A stretch of DNA of 64,000 nt. It comes from Phlebotomus papatasi. Taxonomy: Eukaryota; Arthropoda; Insecta; Diptera; Psychodidae. The stretch is taken from contig NC_077224.1 of NCBI RefSeq assembly GCF_024763615.1, forward strand, positions 18,879,078 to 18,943,077. The letters are read 5' to 3'. Below are positions 11,669 to 23,331 of this stretch, piece after piece. Numbering within the stretch: the stretch's first letter is position 1; the number at the start of each line of letters is the position of its first letter. Under the pieces are notes generated by a model. That model worked only from the letters and a program-made list of their open reading frames with translations, made no database searches and was not told the origin of the DNA. The position numbers were made by a program, and so were the translations under genes.

Positions 11669-12765
11669 ATCTTCAATATTAATTGGATTAATACAGATTA
11701 TATCAGATCAATTTAGTGCATCTTATCCTCGGCATTTAATTAACACAATCACAGTCAATATGTAATTTTAGAATTCTTAAGAATAAGCACATACAATCAC
11801 TTATCATGCAGACCAAGTCTTCATAACGAAATGAATCTATGTTTACAATATCCAAGAATATCTCCTTTTTTGGCTAAAGTTGTCTAAAATTTAGGACTTT
11901 TCTTGTATATATTCTTCTATTTTACGAGCTTCCAAGTCACATGATAAAAGTTTCAAACTGTTTTTTTTTTTTTAATTTGACTTCACGTGAGGTTTTCTTG
12001 TTAAATATGCTATTAACGAACTTCCTTAATTAACATTTAACATAACGTCTAAGAATAAAACTTTTTAAGATATTCACTTGAAATGTATGATTTTTTTTAT
12101 TATTATTCAAATACTCTTCTTTGTATCGAGCATAAAACTTTTGTTTGTCAACAGAAGAACTTATGGCATTCAACGAAGAAAAAGTATTGAGTTTGTTAGA
12201 AAGAAATTGTGAGCATTTTTATGAAACATTTTTTTCAATTCAATTAGAATAGCACAAACAACAAAATTGATCAAAAGAAAATTATACAAAATGATATTTT
12301 TGGTGAATAAATAATTGACAGTTCAATTTCATTTGAAAATGTGATATTTTCTGAAAATTTTGTGAAATTTGTTAGAATAAAGGAAAATGGAGTAGCAATA
12401 ATTATTAAAACCGACAAAACTCAAAATTCTCAATAGTCAGTGAAATAATTTACTTAATTATTGTGGAATTTTTGTTGGAAATGTATGAGTGACGTATTCT
12501 TTTGATCAAAATTTTAAATGCAAAATTATCCCTCAATTTTAATGAAGATTGTAGAGCGTAAAATTGTGAATATTTATTAATAAAAAGAATCAGCCCATTG
12601 CTGAAATAATTTTAAAATGTAATTATTTTTTTAATTGCAAAGTAAAAAGAGATGATTATCAGGCGGTGCAAAATGATATTTAAAACAATCATTAAAAAAA
12701 GATATTAAGGATATTACAAAATATCACTAAAGGAAAAGTCTCTTGAAAGTCTTTAAAGTCTCTTA

Positions 12766-13028
12766 TGGCGTTATCACGCAAATTAGATCAAGAAAATTTC
12801 ATGAAATCGAAATTCACATCCTTTTCTTTCTCAAATAGTTTGCATAAGTCTATCCTATTCTTTCGCACTCTTCTTCTTTTTTTGAATACCACACCAAATT
12901 TAATTTAGCGCAATCTAATTTTGAGTGGGAAAGAATGAAATGGATATATGCAAAATGTTTGAAAGAGAAAAAGATGTAAATTTTAATGTTACGCAATTTT
13001 CCTGATCTCAAAGATGTGCTGGAACCGG
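12766..13028. mobile_element. Foldback MITE, TGGCTCTAGCACACC family, copy 1
   Basis: Shares with copy 2 (15066-15328) the inner arms GAAAATTTCATGAAATCGAAA and TTCTTTCGCACTCTTCTTCT and their complements further right. The ends are diverged (TATGGCGTTATCACGC / GTGCTGGAACCGG). A TAT or TTA duplication is plausible. Confidence 0.65.
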
Positions 13029-14141
13029 TATGATCAATTTTGAGTCTCTTATCGTTCTAAATAAAATATTTCACAGGCCTTAATTCATTTTACAGAATAT
13101 TTAGCGGAATATATGCCTTTCTGTGCTATTTTTTGTTCTGTTCAAATTAGTTATTACTGAACAAGATTGCTTATATAATTTACTTTATTCAATTCCTAAT
13201 TTATTTATTTGTTTTAAGAAGCACCTGGTAGCCAAATTCAATTTTTAGTAACCAAATTTTCCAAAAAATATTGTTTTGACAGCTTCAACTTTTTGAAGCA
13301 TTATTAACAAGAAATTTGGGATAAGTATGTTTTAAAGAGGTTAAACATTTTTGGTACATAATATAATATTGTAATCAGTAAAAAATGAATTTTTAAGTAT
13401 TCCGTTTTTTTCAGCTAAACTCAATTTAGAACTTGAATCAAATTATAATCAATGTCATATTGGGCAAATATAATTCAAAATCGTCAGTGAAAAATAAATT
13501 TTGATCAGTAGAAAACTAAAATGTGGTTAAGATTCCCTTAAACTCGCACCGCACGCCCCAGATAGATCATAATATTTTTAGTTTTCTTTTAAAAATGTTA
13601 TTTTCATGCATTTTCAATTTATGATTTCCCTTCTGTTTCTAAACTGATCAAATTCAATAGCTTTTGCTTTATAACCAGTCAGTGAAAAATTATACAGTTA
13701 CAACACAAATAGTGCCAACACGTCTGGTTCTTTTATTTCTGTAAATTGGAAAATTATTAGGGGCGGATAGGTACATTTTCACGTAGATGAACTTTTTTCA
13801 GACCTCGTTGTATTAACTTCTCTTGAGTATTGACTATCTGAAAACATACAGCGCAATTCCTAGAAAAAATATTTTTCGTCTTAAAAATCTTTATTTTCGA
13901 AACCAATGTATGCGTGAAACTGCCCTATCCTTCCATACAGTATATTCTTGGTTATCCGTTGACTGTTTGTCCATGTGACATAAAATTGTCCGTGATTAAG
14001 TTAAATTTTAAAAAGTTTGTTGACATATTATCTACGTTAAAGCGAATGTGTTCCAATTTACGGAGATTTTTTCGAACTTATGCATTCTTAGGGAAAATGT
14101 CAATTCGATCACGCTAGGATTCAGTCCACAAACTTTTCACG
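13029..14141. other. Intron, no feature seen
   Basis: No coding, RNA or delimited mobile feature recognised. The open frame near 13914-14117 is unremarkable. Confidence 0.5.
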
Positions 14142-14144
14142 TAA

Positions 14145-14284
14145 AGGCCTATACACATTGAGAGCAATTTTCGTCAAAAATTGCATTTTTGACAGAATTT
14201 TGACAGTTCTGCCTACAGCAGTGCAGACAATTTCCTTCAAAAATGCAATTTTTGCCAAAAATTGCTCCCAATGTGTAGAGGCCT
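14145..14284. mobile_element. PIF/Harbinger-like MITE, ACACATTGAGAGCAATTTT subfamily, copy 1
   Basis: 140 bp. Ends AGGCCTATACACATTGAGAG / CCCAATGTGTAGAGGCCT, with inner arms AAAAATTGCATTTTTG / CAAAAATGCAATTTTTG. Flanks are TAA (14142-14144) and TCA, an imperfect 3-bp duplication. Confidence 0.75.
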
Positions 14285-14721
14285 TCAACAAAAAATTATC
14301 GTTGATTTTTAAAAGGTTTGACGTCTAATAATCTTTCAAATCGTGTGACATTTTGGTCTCGCTTGGACGGACAAGCAAGAATATACTCTAGTAGTTGAAA
14401 TATCTGATTCACTGAAGTTCTTAGTCTTTTAGTGTAACTTAAAAGTTCAAGAATTACCTTGAAATTTTACATATTTTTTCAATTTTATTTGAAATTTTTA
14501 CGGGTTGACACTACTGGGATCGTACTGTATTTTTTCTGTACGAAATCAAATTTTATTAGTCATCAATTAAGAGGTCTAAAAGCACTAAAATTATTATTTT
14601 TATTTTAGAAACGAGAATAAGAGGGTAAAAGGAAGACCTATTAGCATTTTCTGTGCTATTTGAACTTTGAACACCTCGTTTTTATAAGAAAAAGTAGAGT
14701 AATGTAAAAAACGTCACACTA

Positions 14722-14932
14722 GGGTAAAGCGATACAAGTTGGACAATTCGCCGTTACAAGTTGGACAGGGCCTTTTTCTTGATAAATACAGTACTAATTT
14801 TTTTTAAGCACAAGGAATCAAATTATAAAAGAAAAGCATTAAAAATATACAAATAAAAATGAAGTATAAAATTTATCAAGAAAAAAAGGCCTGTCCAACT
14901 TGTACCATGGTCCAATTTGTACTACTTTACCC
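14722..14932. mobile_element. TA-target MITE GGGTAAAGCGATACAAGTTG, copy 1
   Basis: 211 bp flanked by TA (14720-14721, 14933-14934). Ends GGGTAAAGCGATACAAGTTG / AATTTGTACTACTTTACCC, plus an inner pair TCTTGATAAATACAGTA / AAATTTATCAAGA. Related copy at 33707-33956. Confidence 0.82.
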
Positions 14933-15065
14933 TACTCAAATTTTGTTAAATAAATTAAATAAATGTCAATATTTTCGCAAAAGTGCCAACAACTGTCTGT
15001 CGAAAAGGTGTTCCCTCGACCCTATTCTGAAGAAAAGAATAAGGAACCTTTAACATTAAACCTAA

Positions 15066-15328
15066 TGGCTCTAGCACACCTTTTAGATCAGGAAAATTTC
15101 ATAAAGTCGAAATTGGAATCCCTTTCTTTCTCACACGTTTTTCATATGTCCATCTCATTCTTTCGCACTCTTCTTCTTCTTTTAAACATCACACCAAATT
15201 CAATTTAGCTCGATCAAATTTGATGTGCGAAAAAATGAGATAGACATAATGCAAAACGTGTGAGAAAGAAAAGAACGTGAATTTTGATTTCATGAAATTT
15301 TCTTGAACTAAAAGGTGTGCCGGAGCTA
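15066..15328. mobile_element. Foldback MITE, TGGCTCTAGCACACC family, copy 2 (TAA target)
   Basis: 263 bp with TAA duplicated exactly (15063-15065, 15329-15331). Ends TGGCTCTAGCACACC / GGTGTGCCGGAGCTA. Arms pair for most of the length, including AGATCAGGAAAATTTCAT. The 3-bp TAA target suggests PIF/Harbinger. Confidence 0.82.
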
Positions 15329-15334
15329 TAAAGA

Positions 15335-15425
15335 CCGTTTTTGGTGGTTTTTTCTAGCGCGCTCGGTCAAATGACAAACCACGGTAGGTAGGATCAAGGG
15401 TAGGATACTCAACATTTTTTTTAGA
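15335..15425 (+). repeat. Dispersed repeat with TTTTCTAGCGCGCTCGG
   Basis: Contains CTAGCGCGCTCGGTCAAATG and GGTAGGATACTCAACATTTT. The reverse complement occurs at 39463-39545 inside another element. The boundaries of the full element are not visible. Confidence 0.5.
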
Positions 15426-15584
15426 AAAAATTAAAAAAAAAATTAAGTAATAATTTAAACATTGAAAAACATATTACATAAATAGAAATTTATAAAGTTT
15501 GATAGCACCATTGTACCGTTTAAATATTTGATAAGTTTAAAAAGTTTATAAACCGGTCAATTTGACCGGTCTTGATAGGTTTAG

Positions 15585-15730
15585 TGTTAAGGACGATTGT
15601 GTTATTGGTGACACAAAAACAAAATTTTTCTTACAGTCTCCTGAAGTTATGTTTTGCTTTAACAAAATTAGAAAAAGAAATATTTTTTTCTGACCCCCAA
15701 TTTTTGACCCTTTCGTCCTTCAAGGGTTAA
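15585..15730. mobile_element. MITE GTTAAGGACGATTGTGTTATTGG, copy 1
   Basis: Ends TTAAGGACGATTGTG / CCCTTTCGTCCTTCAAGGGT. A closely related copy lies at 62271-62414 with TTAACCCTTTAAGGACGA. About 145 bp each. Confidence 0.65.
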
Positions 15731-16885
15731 ACGAAGAATTGGGTCTGGTTAAAGTTTTGTCAAAAGGATGTTGTTTACAAATTTGCCAAATTTTTTCTCA
15801 CAAATTTACATGGAAGAATATCCATTTGACACACTTTTTTTGTCAAAGTAGATCTATTTTAGGGGTACTTTATTCTTTTCACAGATCAAAATTTAATTAA
15901 TATTTTATTTCCCAAAACTATTTTGCCCGCAAAGTGACAATACAGAAATATTTCAGGCTTTTATTACCTTAAATTTTTTGGCAAGAAATATATTTTGAAT
16001 TGCAGCCAAATTATAATCCAAAATTCTATTTGAGAGAGAAAGTACTGACTTGCATTCTTAATATTATTCCTTAGTGCTTTTTCCAATAAGGCGACTGGTA
16101 TGGTTCTGGTTTTTGTTTGAAATGATTACATGACGTCAATGGAAAGAAAATGCTCAAGGGTATAAAACACGTTTAACGATATTACACTTTCACATAACAC
16201 CGTTTCAATTCCAATTGAATGCTATACAACCGCCATGAACTCGTTCTTTACATTTCATTGAGAGCTTAGGAATCTCTAGAACGCGCTCAGTTCGCGCTAA
16301 ACAGCTGTGTGACGGGTTACAGTTTTTTTCTTTTTGTTGTTTCGTGGTAAGAATGGGACACACTGTATTTCCGCAATTATTAAAGGAATTCCGCATAGTT
16401 AGGGAGATAATTGGACAGAGTTTATTTTTAATGGTATACAATAGCTTCTTACGGGGGTGCTTTTGGAGGAAATGAGACACTTGTGCTCAAATTGCAAGAT
16501 TTTATCCTGAAATATAAAAGAACAAACAAAAAAAATAAGGGAGTATATCCTCTTGAAGAAACTTTCGCTAAACTGGATTTTTTTTTTGTCACTGAGAGTC
16601 TATATCGTTTTGGTGGGATAGAAAATCTCCGGTTTCCCGGTGAAAATCCTTCCCTGCAGTGTCATTTGAAGCACCACACACATAACAATTCCACTCTTGG
16701 GAAGCTTTTTGGCGGCGGTATGAGAGACAGTGAGAGAGCTTACGAAAATCACTTCCTGTTCAATTTTTAAACTATATAGTTTGACGTAGTCAATTGGGCA
16801 TAGGATGGAGCTTTTTTTCTGAGCGATATTGAATTTTTTGCTGTTGCTGAAATTCACGGACAATTAGATAGGAGCTTCGAATTAC
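15731..16885. other. Intron flank of the decarboxylase first exon, nothing assigned
   Basis: Moderate complexity. Antiparallel open frames at 16205-16863 have no recognisable product and overlap each other, so I do not call them genes. Confidence 0.45.
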
Positions 16886-17572
16886 CTTCACATCTGGCAT
16901 ACATTTGTATCTTGCGCAACTAATTGCATATCCGTTTGCAATTGAGCCGCCAGGTGCAAAAATACCATCACCATCACCATTGGGAAATCCGACGATTTTT
17001 CTCAGTTCACGTAAAACAACCTCTTCCATGAGGGTGAATACGGGTGCGACTTCATAGGTGTAGACGCTGGGATTGAGGGCGTCTGTTACCCATTGTCCGG
17101 CCAGGGCGTAGGGATCAACGGTGGAAAAGAGTTGATTGACAAAGTATGGATGGCCCGTCTTTACGGAATACTTTATAGTCTGTCGTATATGGTCAAGAAG
17201 TTGACTGTCCGTCACACCATCGGTGGACAGGTCAAGATCAAGTGTACTGGCCAAGTCTTCGGGATTGCGCCACTCGAGGACTCGACTTGACCTATCAGTA
17301 CCGGAGAAGATGGCCTTCTCCAATAATTCCTCAATGCACTCACGCAGAAATTTTTCATGAGTCCGATTTGTCTGACTCTGATACCGTACATCGGAATTCC
17401 CATCTGTATCACTCTTCATTTTATCCATTTTCATACCACCGAATTTATTGATATCCGCCTGATGGGCAAATTCCTCATCTTCTTCGGATAATCCAGCACT
17501 CTCTGAACCACTAGACATATGGAAATCCTCCACTGTTTGCACATCCACATTCAATTGGCCGTTTGCGGGCAT
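16886..17572 (-). CDS. b: Black/CSAD-like PLP decarboxylase, first coding exon
   Basis: First coding exon, 229 residues, of a group II pyridoxal-phosphate amino-acid decarboxylase. The sequence resembles cysteine-sulfinate decarboxylase and GADL1 more than GAD1. In insects this subfamily (Drosophila black) converts aspartate to beta-alanine for cuticle tanning. Residues 1-65 are a hydrophilic, acidic leader. The decarboxylase fold starts near residue 70, with GHPYFVNQL at 140-148, NPSVYTYEVAPVF at 167-179 and APGGSIANGYA at 206-216. The ATG at 17572 sits in CAAAATG, a strong fly-type context. The frame stays open upstream to 17758, but there is no earlier in-frame ATG. The exon ends at a phase-0 donor (AAG|GTAATT). 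Family assignment is firm. The choice between aspartate and cysteine sulfinate as substrate is inferred, because the deciding active-site exons lie outside the window. Confidence 0.93.
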
Positions 17573-17840
17573 TTTGGCTGCTGTCGCGCTACTAAACTCT
17601 CTTAAAAGTTCTTCGGTTAAACAAAATCTGATATCACACTTACAATATGTCACACCACAACTTGTGCCAAATAAACTTGCTGACACTCTTCCGACAAATA
17701 ATTTAAACGAAAAAAAAAAATACACAAAAAGAGAAATATACCCAAGAACTCTCCTCACACCGTTTTGCGATGCACACGGGGAGTGAGTTGGTTATGAACT
17801 AAAACTATTTAAGTAAATGCTTGGCTACTTATAAATACCC
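17573..17840 (-). promoter_or_regulatory. Probable 5' leader and promoter of the decarboxylase gene
   Basis: The minus strand reads TATTTATAAG at about 17828-17837, a plausible TATA box. An initiator-like TTTAGTTC lies about 32 bases downstream, near 17795-17802. This would give a leader of about 225 nt with no intron before the ATG at 17572. The TATA call is motif-only. An unseen upstream leader exon is possible. Confidence 0.35.
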
Positions 17841-18456
17841 CACAATCATCGAATCCCAACTATTTAACACTTTTTCTCTCACCGCCAACGACGGACAAGG
17901 TGATTTCCAACGGAAGATTGATATATAAAATTGCTTTAATTATACATACAAACTTGGTATTTTTACAGTGTATTTGGGTGGGGGCTTGGGGAAGGCCTTG
18001 CAATGACTAACCAAACTCAAAATCTCTATTCAATTCTTTTTTTTTATCATTATTATTTATTTTATTTTACTGCTACGGAGCAAATTGATCATTTTATTGG
18101 ACGAGAATTGATTTCTTGCATTTTATTGCAAATTGCCCCTTACATTTTACATTTTGTTGCTGTAGCTAATAAGTTCTCAGGAATTAACTCTTGTGCTCAT
18201 TTTTTTCTTGTATTTTTTGCAACAATATAAGATACAATAATGTACAGTAATTAGGTGTTTCAATGACTTCGGGCTGTCTTTCTCTGGCTGATAATTTTGT
18301 CACAAAATGCACAAGAAAGTGAGGAGGAGAAAAGACTTAATCGAGTGCTCGAAAATCGTAAGACTTTCGTACATCTATTTAGACTTAACCTTTTGGGAAT
18401 GACACGTGAAACGCTAATAATACCGTGAAAAAACGGATTAAACGGACAAGTAAGAA
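17841..18456. other. Intergenic, upstream of the decarboxylase promoter
   Basis: AT-rich with no delimited element or coding signal. Confidence 0.5.
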
Positions 18457-18464
18457 GCTTTCAG

Positions 18465-19820
18465 TAGGGGAGACTGGGGCAATATTTGTCAAAACGAAAA
18501 TTTCAATATTCACTATTTTCAAAATAAAAGAGACTGAGGCTTGATTATAGAAAGCCTTCATGAACCTTCTTAAACTTACAAAGTTTCAAGGGATTCCAGG
18601 AAGGATTATGCAAAATAAAAAAATAATGAAATTTTGAGCCATATTTTTGGAATATAGTCATTCGAGGAGAGTTGGAACAGTGCGAGAGATGGACCACTTC
18701 GCCTCCTGCCTACACCCTATGCATGATCTCCACCTCATTTGGTCTATTTGTGCCCATCAACATTCTAATGAAAACCCCCAAGTTGCAGCTTTCTATCTTT
18801 AAAATTGTACGAGAAAATTGAAATTGAATTTTTTGGATGTCTGAAAAATGGCCAAAAATTTTTATTTAGCCATAAAAATACATGTATTTGGGTGTTGAGG
18901 AGAGATGGAACTTAATGGTTTTGGCAACACTTCCGGTGTGAATTTTGGTCAATATTCTTCAAAATCTTTTCAAGTAAATCTTAGAAATTATTTTCCCTAT
19001 ATTTCTGGTAAGACTGACTTGATACACTCAGAGAAATTGCTATCGAAGTATGTGAGCCACATATTCCACAAAATAAATCAATTATACTGAAAAAATATAA
19101 TAAACTTTAATAAATTCAATGAAATGGTGTTCATGTCTAAAATTACTTCTCTCCTATTCTAAATTAATAAAATAAACTATAAATATTTTGCTAAAATTAG
19201 GGGTGTTCCATCTCACCCTCACTTTTTGTGAGTGTTTTAAAATGCAACTTTTTTTAAATCCTTTTCGAAGTGACTATTTTCATCTAGGCATTTCTAATAT
19301 TGATATCTTAAATTTAGAGTCTTCAAATGATAAGCCAGTGAGATTCGTCTTTGTATTGCATTCAAAACGTGTCCGCAATATTGTATAAAAAAAGGTGTTC
19401 CATCTCTCCTCGAATGACTATATTTGGCTTACAGAAAATATCAATACTGATTAGCTCAATTTAAGCACATTTCTCGTTAAGATAGAGAAAAATTATCTTC
19501 GACAAAGTTGTAGAGGAATAAATTTTCTATAAAAATATGCCTATTTAATATTTTTAACGTTTGCAAGAGTAAAACGTCACAAATTATCCGAAGACTGACA
19601 AAATTTGCCCCAGCAATTTTGAGAATCTCCACAAAATCGACTTTTAGAAAATGATTCGAAAATCATATCTCTTTCGATATAGAGGAAAAAGTCTTCTGCA
19701 ATGTTGTAGAGCAGTAAATTTCCTACAAGAATATGCTCATTATAGAACGTTTAAGTTTTCCCAAAGCTCGTGAAAGACTTAAATATGCGCTTTGACAAGT
19801 TTTTTCCCAGTCTCCCCTAG
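18465..19820. mobile_element. hAT-like element TAGGGGAGACTGGG with a perfect 8-bp duplication
   Basis: Ends TAGGGGAGACTGGGGCA / TCCCAGTCTCCCCTA. The flanking 8 bp GCTTTCAG is exactly duplicated (18457-18464, 19821-19828), the hAT hallmark. No transposase is seen. About 770 bp inside belongs to a second element (18655-19420). Relative copy at 20841-21745. Confidence 0.85.
18655..19420. mobile_element. Element TAGTCATTCGAGGAGAG nested in the hAT-like element
   Basis: Inverted ends TAGTCATTCGAGGAGAGTTG / ATCTCTCCTCGAATGACTA, flanked by TA. Internal copies of GAGGAGAGATGGAAC (near 18897) and GTGTTCCATCTCACC (near 19202) suggest a further inner rearrangement. The short open frames inside are not recognisable. 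Confidence 0.75.
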
Positions 19821-19981
19821 CTTTCAGACTAGACGTTTAGCCCACAGTATCTGAATCCCTCGAAATCCTAAATAACAAGCAATATTATTAATTTTTCAAA
19901 ATCTAATGGATCATTTGCTGTAGCATTTCTAATTTAGGGTGCTATGTACAGAAAACTGCTACTTTATTAACCCTCCAGTCG

Positions 19982-20174
19982 TGGAATTCTTTAAAGATAT
20001 GACATTGTCATATGACAAATTTTATGGTAAATTCAAAAACAGGACAAAATCTTAAACTCAATAACCAATGGCCATTGCAAGGAGTTCTACTAAGCTCTTT
20101 GTAACTGATATAAAGCAGATTATCGATTTTTAAATTTGCCATATGACATTGCCATACTGTTACAGAATTCCCCT
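19982..20174. mobile_element. MITE GGAATTCTGTAAC-GACATTGTCATATG, copy 1
   Basis: Ends TGGAATTCTTTAAAGATATG / CATACTGTTACAGAATTCCCC, with inner GACATTGTCATATGAC / CCATATGACATTGCCAT. Two further copies at 24429 and 24993. Confidence 0.75.
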
Positions 20175-20208
20175 ACAAGTCCAACCTTTTAATATGCAGA
20201 AAAGAGTA

Positions 20209-20426
20209 GGAGAATATAGGCATAGTTCGCACACAGTGAACCTTCAAACGATTTGAATTTTTTCTCTGTTTGCAAGAAGCTGCCTTACCATTTATTACCT
20301 CGTCTCATTAGGTTAATGTATCAATCTTATGGCTAAGAAATGTAGATCTGCAACATTGCAAGCAAACAAAGAGAAAATTCGCAGAGTTTGAAGGTTCGCT
20401 GTGTACGGATCATGCCAACATCTCCC
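20209..20426. mobile_element. TA-target MITE CACACAGTGAACCTTCAAAC
   Basis: 218 bp flanked by TA (20207-20208, 20427-20428). Ends GGAGAATATAGGCATAGTTC and its approximate complement, then TCGCACACAGTGAACCTTCA / TTTGAAGGTTCGCTGTGTAC. Confidence 0.78.
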
Positions 20427-20445
20427 TATATATTTTTTTAAGTTA

Positions 20446-20629
20446 TGGGGCGGGGGGTTTAATTGAGTTGGGGCTACATTGAAAATGCTAACCTTGCCAT
20501 AAATTAATTTTGATCCACTATTATTTTGTAGAGCTAAATTACATTACATTGATGTCCAGTTTTCTTTAGAAATATGCGAAGAAATAGCGTTTTCAATGTC
20601 CTATCTTATAATGTATCCCCACCTCTCCC
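20446..20629 (+). mobile_element. GTATCCCCACCTCTCCC-family element
   Basis: Left GGGGCGGGGGGTTTAATTG, right AATGTATCCCCACCTCTCCC next to TA. Internal TTTGTAGAGCTAAATTACAT as in the 11.5-kb copy. Ends are weakly matched. Confidence 0.45.
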
Positions 20630-20840
20630 TAACTAAGATCCAATAAATTCAAAATTACCACATATTCTTCATTGTATCTTTTAGTTCAGGTTCCAGATCT
20701 CAAAATCGCACTTTAATTTCTTTTTTTTCCAAATTTAATAAATAAAATATACAAAGTAAAATTACATACTTTAGACAGGCATTTTTGAAGAAAAAAATTT
20801 GCTGATCTTTCAATAATTCATTTTTTTTATATGTCAATAA

Positions 20841-21745
20841 CAGGGGAGACTGGGACAAAAAGTCACAAATTGAAAATTTTAAAATTCAATATCTTCCAAG
20901 ATAAAAGAGATAGCGGATTAATTTTTTTTCCATAGATGGCCTCTATAGACTTTCTTCAAAGTCGTAAGTTTCTTAGAATTCGAACAAGGATTTCAGAAAA
21001 TAAAAATATTGAAATTTTTAGCCCTATTTTTAAAATGTTTTCCTTACAGCACATATCAATTTTGACCTACTTATTCTCCAAAATTGATGTACTGATAAAT
21101 ATTTCCTAAATGATTTGGACTCTTTGAATACGAAACCAATATCTATTTTAGAATTTTACAAAGATTCTTTTCTCCAGAAATCATTTTATTAAAAATGACC
21201 ACTTGGGGTAAAAAGTAACAAAAGGTATGGAGTAAAAAGTAACAAAGACCGAAGCAATTTATGATGTCTCACGGCGAGAAGAAACGTCATTTCCATGTTT
21301 CGCCGCTTTTTGCTTGCATTGGTCAAACGATTAGCAGTGTTTTGTGTGCTTTTTTCTAAAATAGCTTGAAAAGCACTTTTCTCGTTCAGATAGAGAAAAC
21401 TGTGTTTTAAAAAGTTGTAGAGGAATAAATTTTTTATAAAATTATGTCACCTAGCTATTTTTTTTAAATTTACGAAAACCCGTAATAAAGCAAATGAAAA
21501 TATGATAATATCCCATACCTGATACTATTTACCCCAGCATTTTTGAGAATGGTCACAAAATTATCTTTTAGAAAACAGCTCGATAAATGTATTTTCTTAC
21601 AAAAATAGCCGAAAATGACTTTTACAAAGTTGTAGAGCAGTAAATTTCCTATAAGACTGCACTAATTAGAAATTTCTGGGGCACTAGGTTAGCTTGAAAA
21701 AAAATAAAATATCCGTTTTGTGACTTTTTACCCCAGTCTCCCCTA
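20841..21745. mobile_element. hAT-like element CAGGGGAGACTGGGAC, copy 2
   Basis: 905 bp with ends CAGGGGAGACTGGGACAAAA / TTTTACCCCAGTCTCCCCTA. Interior motifs (GTTGTAGAGGAATAAATTTT, GTTGTAGAGCAGTAAATTTC) match the 18.5-kb copy. No exact 8-bp duplication is visible. Confidence 0.75.
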
Positions 21746-22000
21746 CTAATTGAGAACATTGAAGACATTTTAAGTGAGTAAAAAATACTACTAACTAAAA
21801 CTATACCAGTAAATGTGATTTTGTAATGCTACCTTGAAGACCTTGAAGACGTATATTAAGCTTTAGAGTGTTAATATACTAATAAAAAAAATTACACAAA
21901 GGAAAAAGCATACTTATTCGTTAAAAGCCTAATTTCAAACAACAAATGATTTCAATGCGTGGAACTTGACATTTTATGAACTAATGAAAGAAGAAAGAGA

Positions 22001-22211
22001 CACTGGTAAAAATAAAAGAGTTAATTTGATCCTTTTCAGAACAATGGATCATATTATTCGATCAATTTGATCCTTTGAAATGTTCACTTGTATCTCTTGA
22101 AATTTTGTATGCACATTTATCATCATTGATTATATTTTATCGTATACTTAATTAGTCATATCATATTTCCTTCATCTGAGCGAAAACCGAAACCTCTCAT
22201 TTTTACCACTG
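22001..22211. mobile_element. MITE CACTGGTAAAAATRAAAG, copy 1
   Basis: Ends CACTGGTAAAAATAAAAGAG / CTCATTTTTACCACTG, with inner GATCAATTTGATCCTTT. A shorter copy at 24875-24962. Confidence 0.7.
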
Positions 22212-22616
22212 AATCTTAAAACTAATCTCGTGAATGACAAATTTTTCAAATTGATTTAATAAAGAAGCCTCTGAAATTTTTCTCATCGTTAGTTCTGCCC
22301 TCTGGCGGTGGATAAAGGAAGCCTTACGATTAACTTGACAGAGCTTTCGGGACGTCATTTTTTGTGTTTGTGCGTTTATTTTTTGATTGATTAATTACTT
22401 AATAAACCTAATAAATTAGCTAGTTTCTGTGCATAGCACCCTTAATTCAAAATTTTTCTAAAAATGGTTTTATGAGTGTAGTTAAGCCATATGGGTAAAC
22501 CTTAGATCTTAAGCCCATATAATGCGACTTTAACGGGGGAAAAAGGTAATTCCTATAATTCCTACCTTATTAATTCTAATATTGAGTTGCTGTAAACCTA
22601 TTCCTAATGAATGGTA

Positions 22617-22825
22617 GGGGAAGTACTCTCCCTTGGAACGTTCATGTCTTCGAATAATGTGAGTTATCTTTAAGTTTTCCTGAGAGATTTAAAGATTTCT
22701 ATTAAATATTAGTTTATTATCAATTATTGATAATTATGTGACGATCATGTAGAAATCTCTTAGGAAAAGTGAAAGAAATCCACATTATTGAAAGGCATGA
22801 ACGTTCCAAGGGAGTTACTTTCCCC
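22617..22825. mobile_element. TA-target MITE GGGGAAGTACTCTCCCTTGG, copy 1
   Basis: 209 bp flanked by TA (22615-22616, 22826-22827). Ends GGGGAAGTACTCTCCCTTGG / CCAAGGGAGTTACTTTCCCC, then AACGTTCATG / CATGAACGTT and a central hairpin. This is the uninterrupted sister of the element at 49828-50371. Confidence 0.85.
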
Positions 22826-22934
22826 TACACGTTTGCAAAAATCTTGGCTGTTATAAGTGTTACTATTCAAATCCATTCTTGGACCGATTCTAAGTCGCTG
22901 CGGTGTTATTGCCTTCTGGATCTCTGTCACTGTA

Positions 22935-23108
22935 CCTATAAGTTGGGGAGCCGACAGAGTAAATTCGGTCTAGAACGTTGGAGAGAAAGGACGTGAGGAC
23001 ACGGGTTTCGTGGAGGGAGGAATCTGACTGGGTGCTAGAAGGTGCGGCGGCTATTTGGCTAAAGTGAGATCATGCCTTTCAATCCTTCCAATCTAAGAAT
23101 CCGACCGG
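22935..23108 (+). repeat. GC-rich dispersed repeat, copy 1
   Basis: Shares with 62905-63055 the segments TTCGGTCTAGAACGTTGGAG, GGCTGGGTGCTNGAAGGTG and ATCCTTCCAATCTAAGAAT. It is relatively GC-rich. Possibly part of a retroelement; origin unknown. Confidence 0.55.
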
Positions 23109-23113
23109 TAGTA

Positions 23114-23329
23114 GGGGAAAGTGCCCATGCTTTGCACGGTCCCAAGCTCTACAATGACTAAATTTTTCTATGTTTCTGAATAAATACGACTCCGCAATAT
23201 ATTTTAAAAACAAGTCACTTTCCCCTAGTTTTTGAAATACAGAAAAGATGAGTCACATTTATTGAGAAACATACGAAAAATTTAGTCATTGTAAAGCTTG
23301 GGGCCGTATAAACTATGGGCACTTTCCCC
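23114..23329. mobile_element. TA-target MITE, GGGGAAAGTGCCCATGC family, copy 2
   Basis: 216 bp, the same length as copy 1, with TA on both sides (23112-23113, 23330-23331). Ends GGGGAAAGTGCCCATGCTTT / ACTATGGGCACTTTCCCC. Confidence 0.83.
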
Positions 23330-23331
23330 TA

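Noticed and set aside
16790..17758. A 62-residue hydrophobic N-terminal extension of the decarboxylase
   Set aside because: The upstream frame is open but starts at GTG (17758). The first ATG is at 17572 in a strong fly-type context, and the family has no hydrophobic leader.
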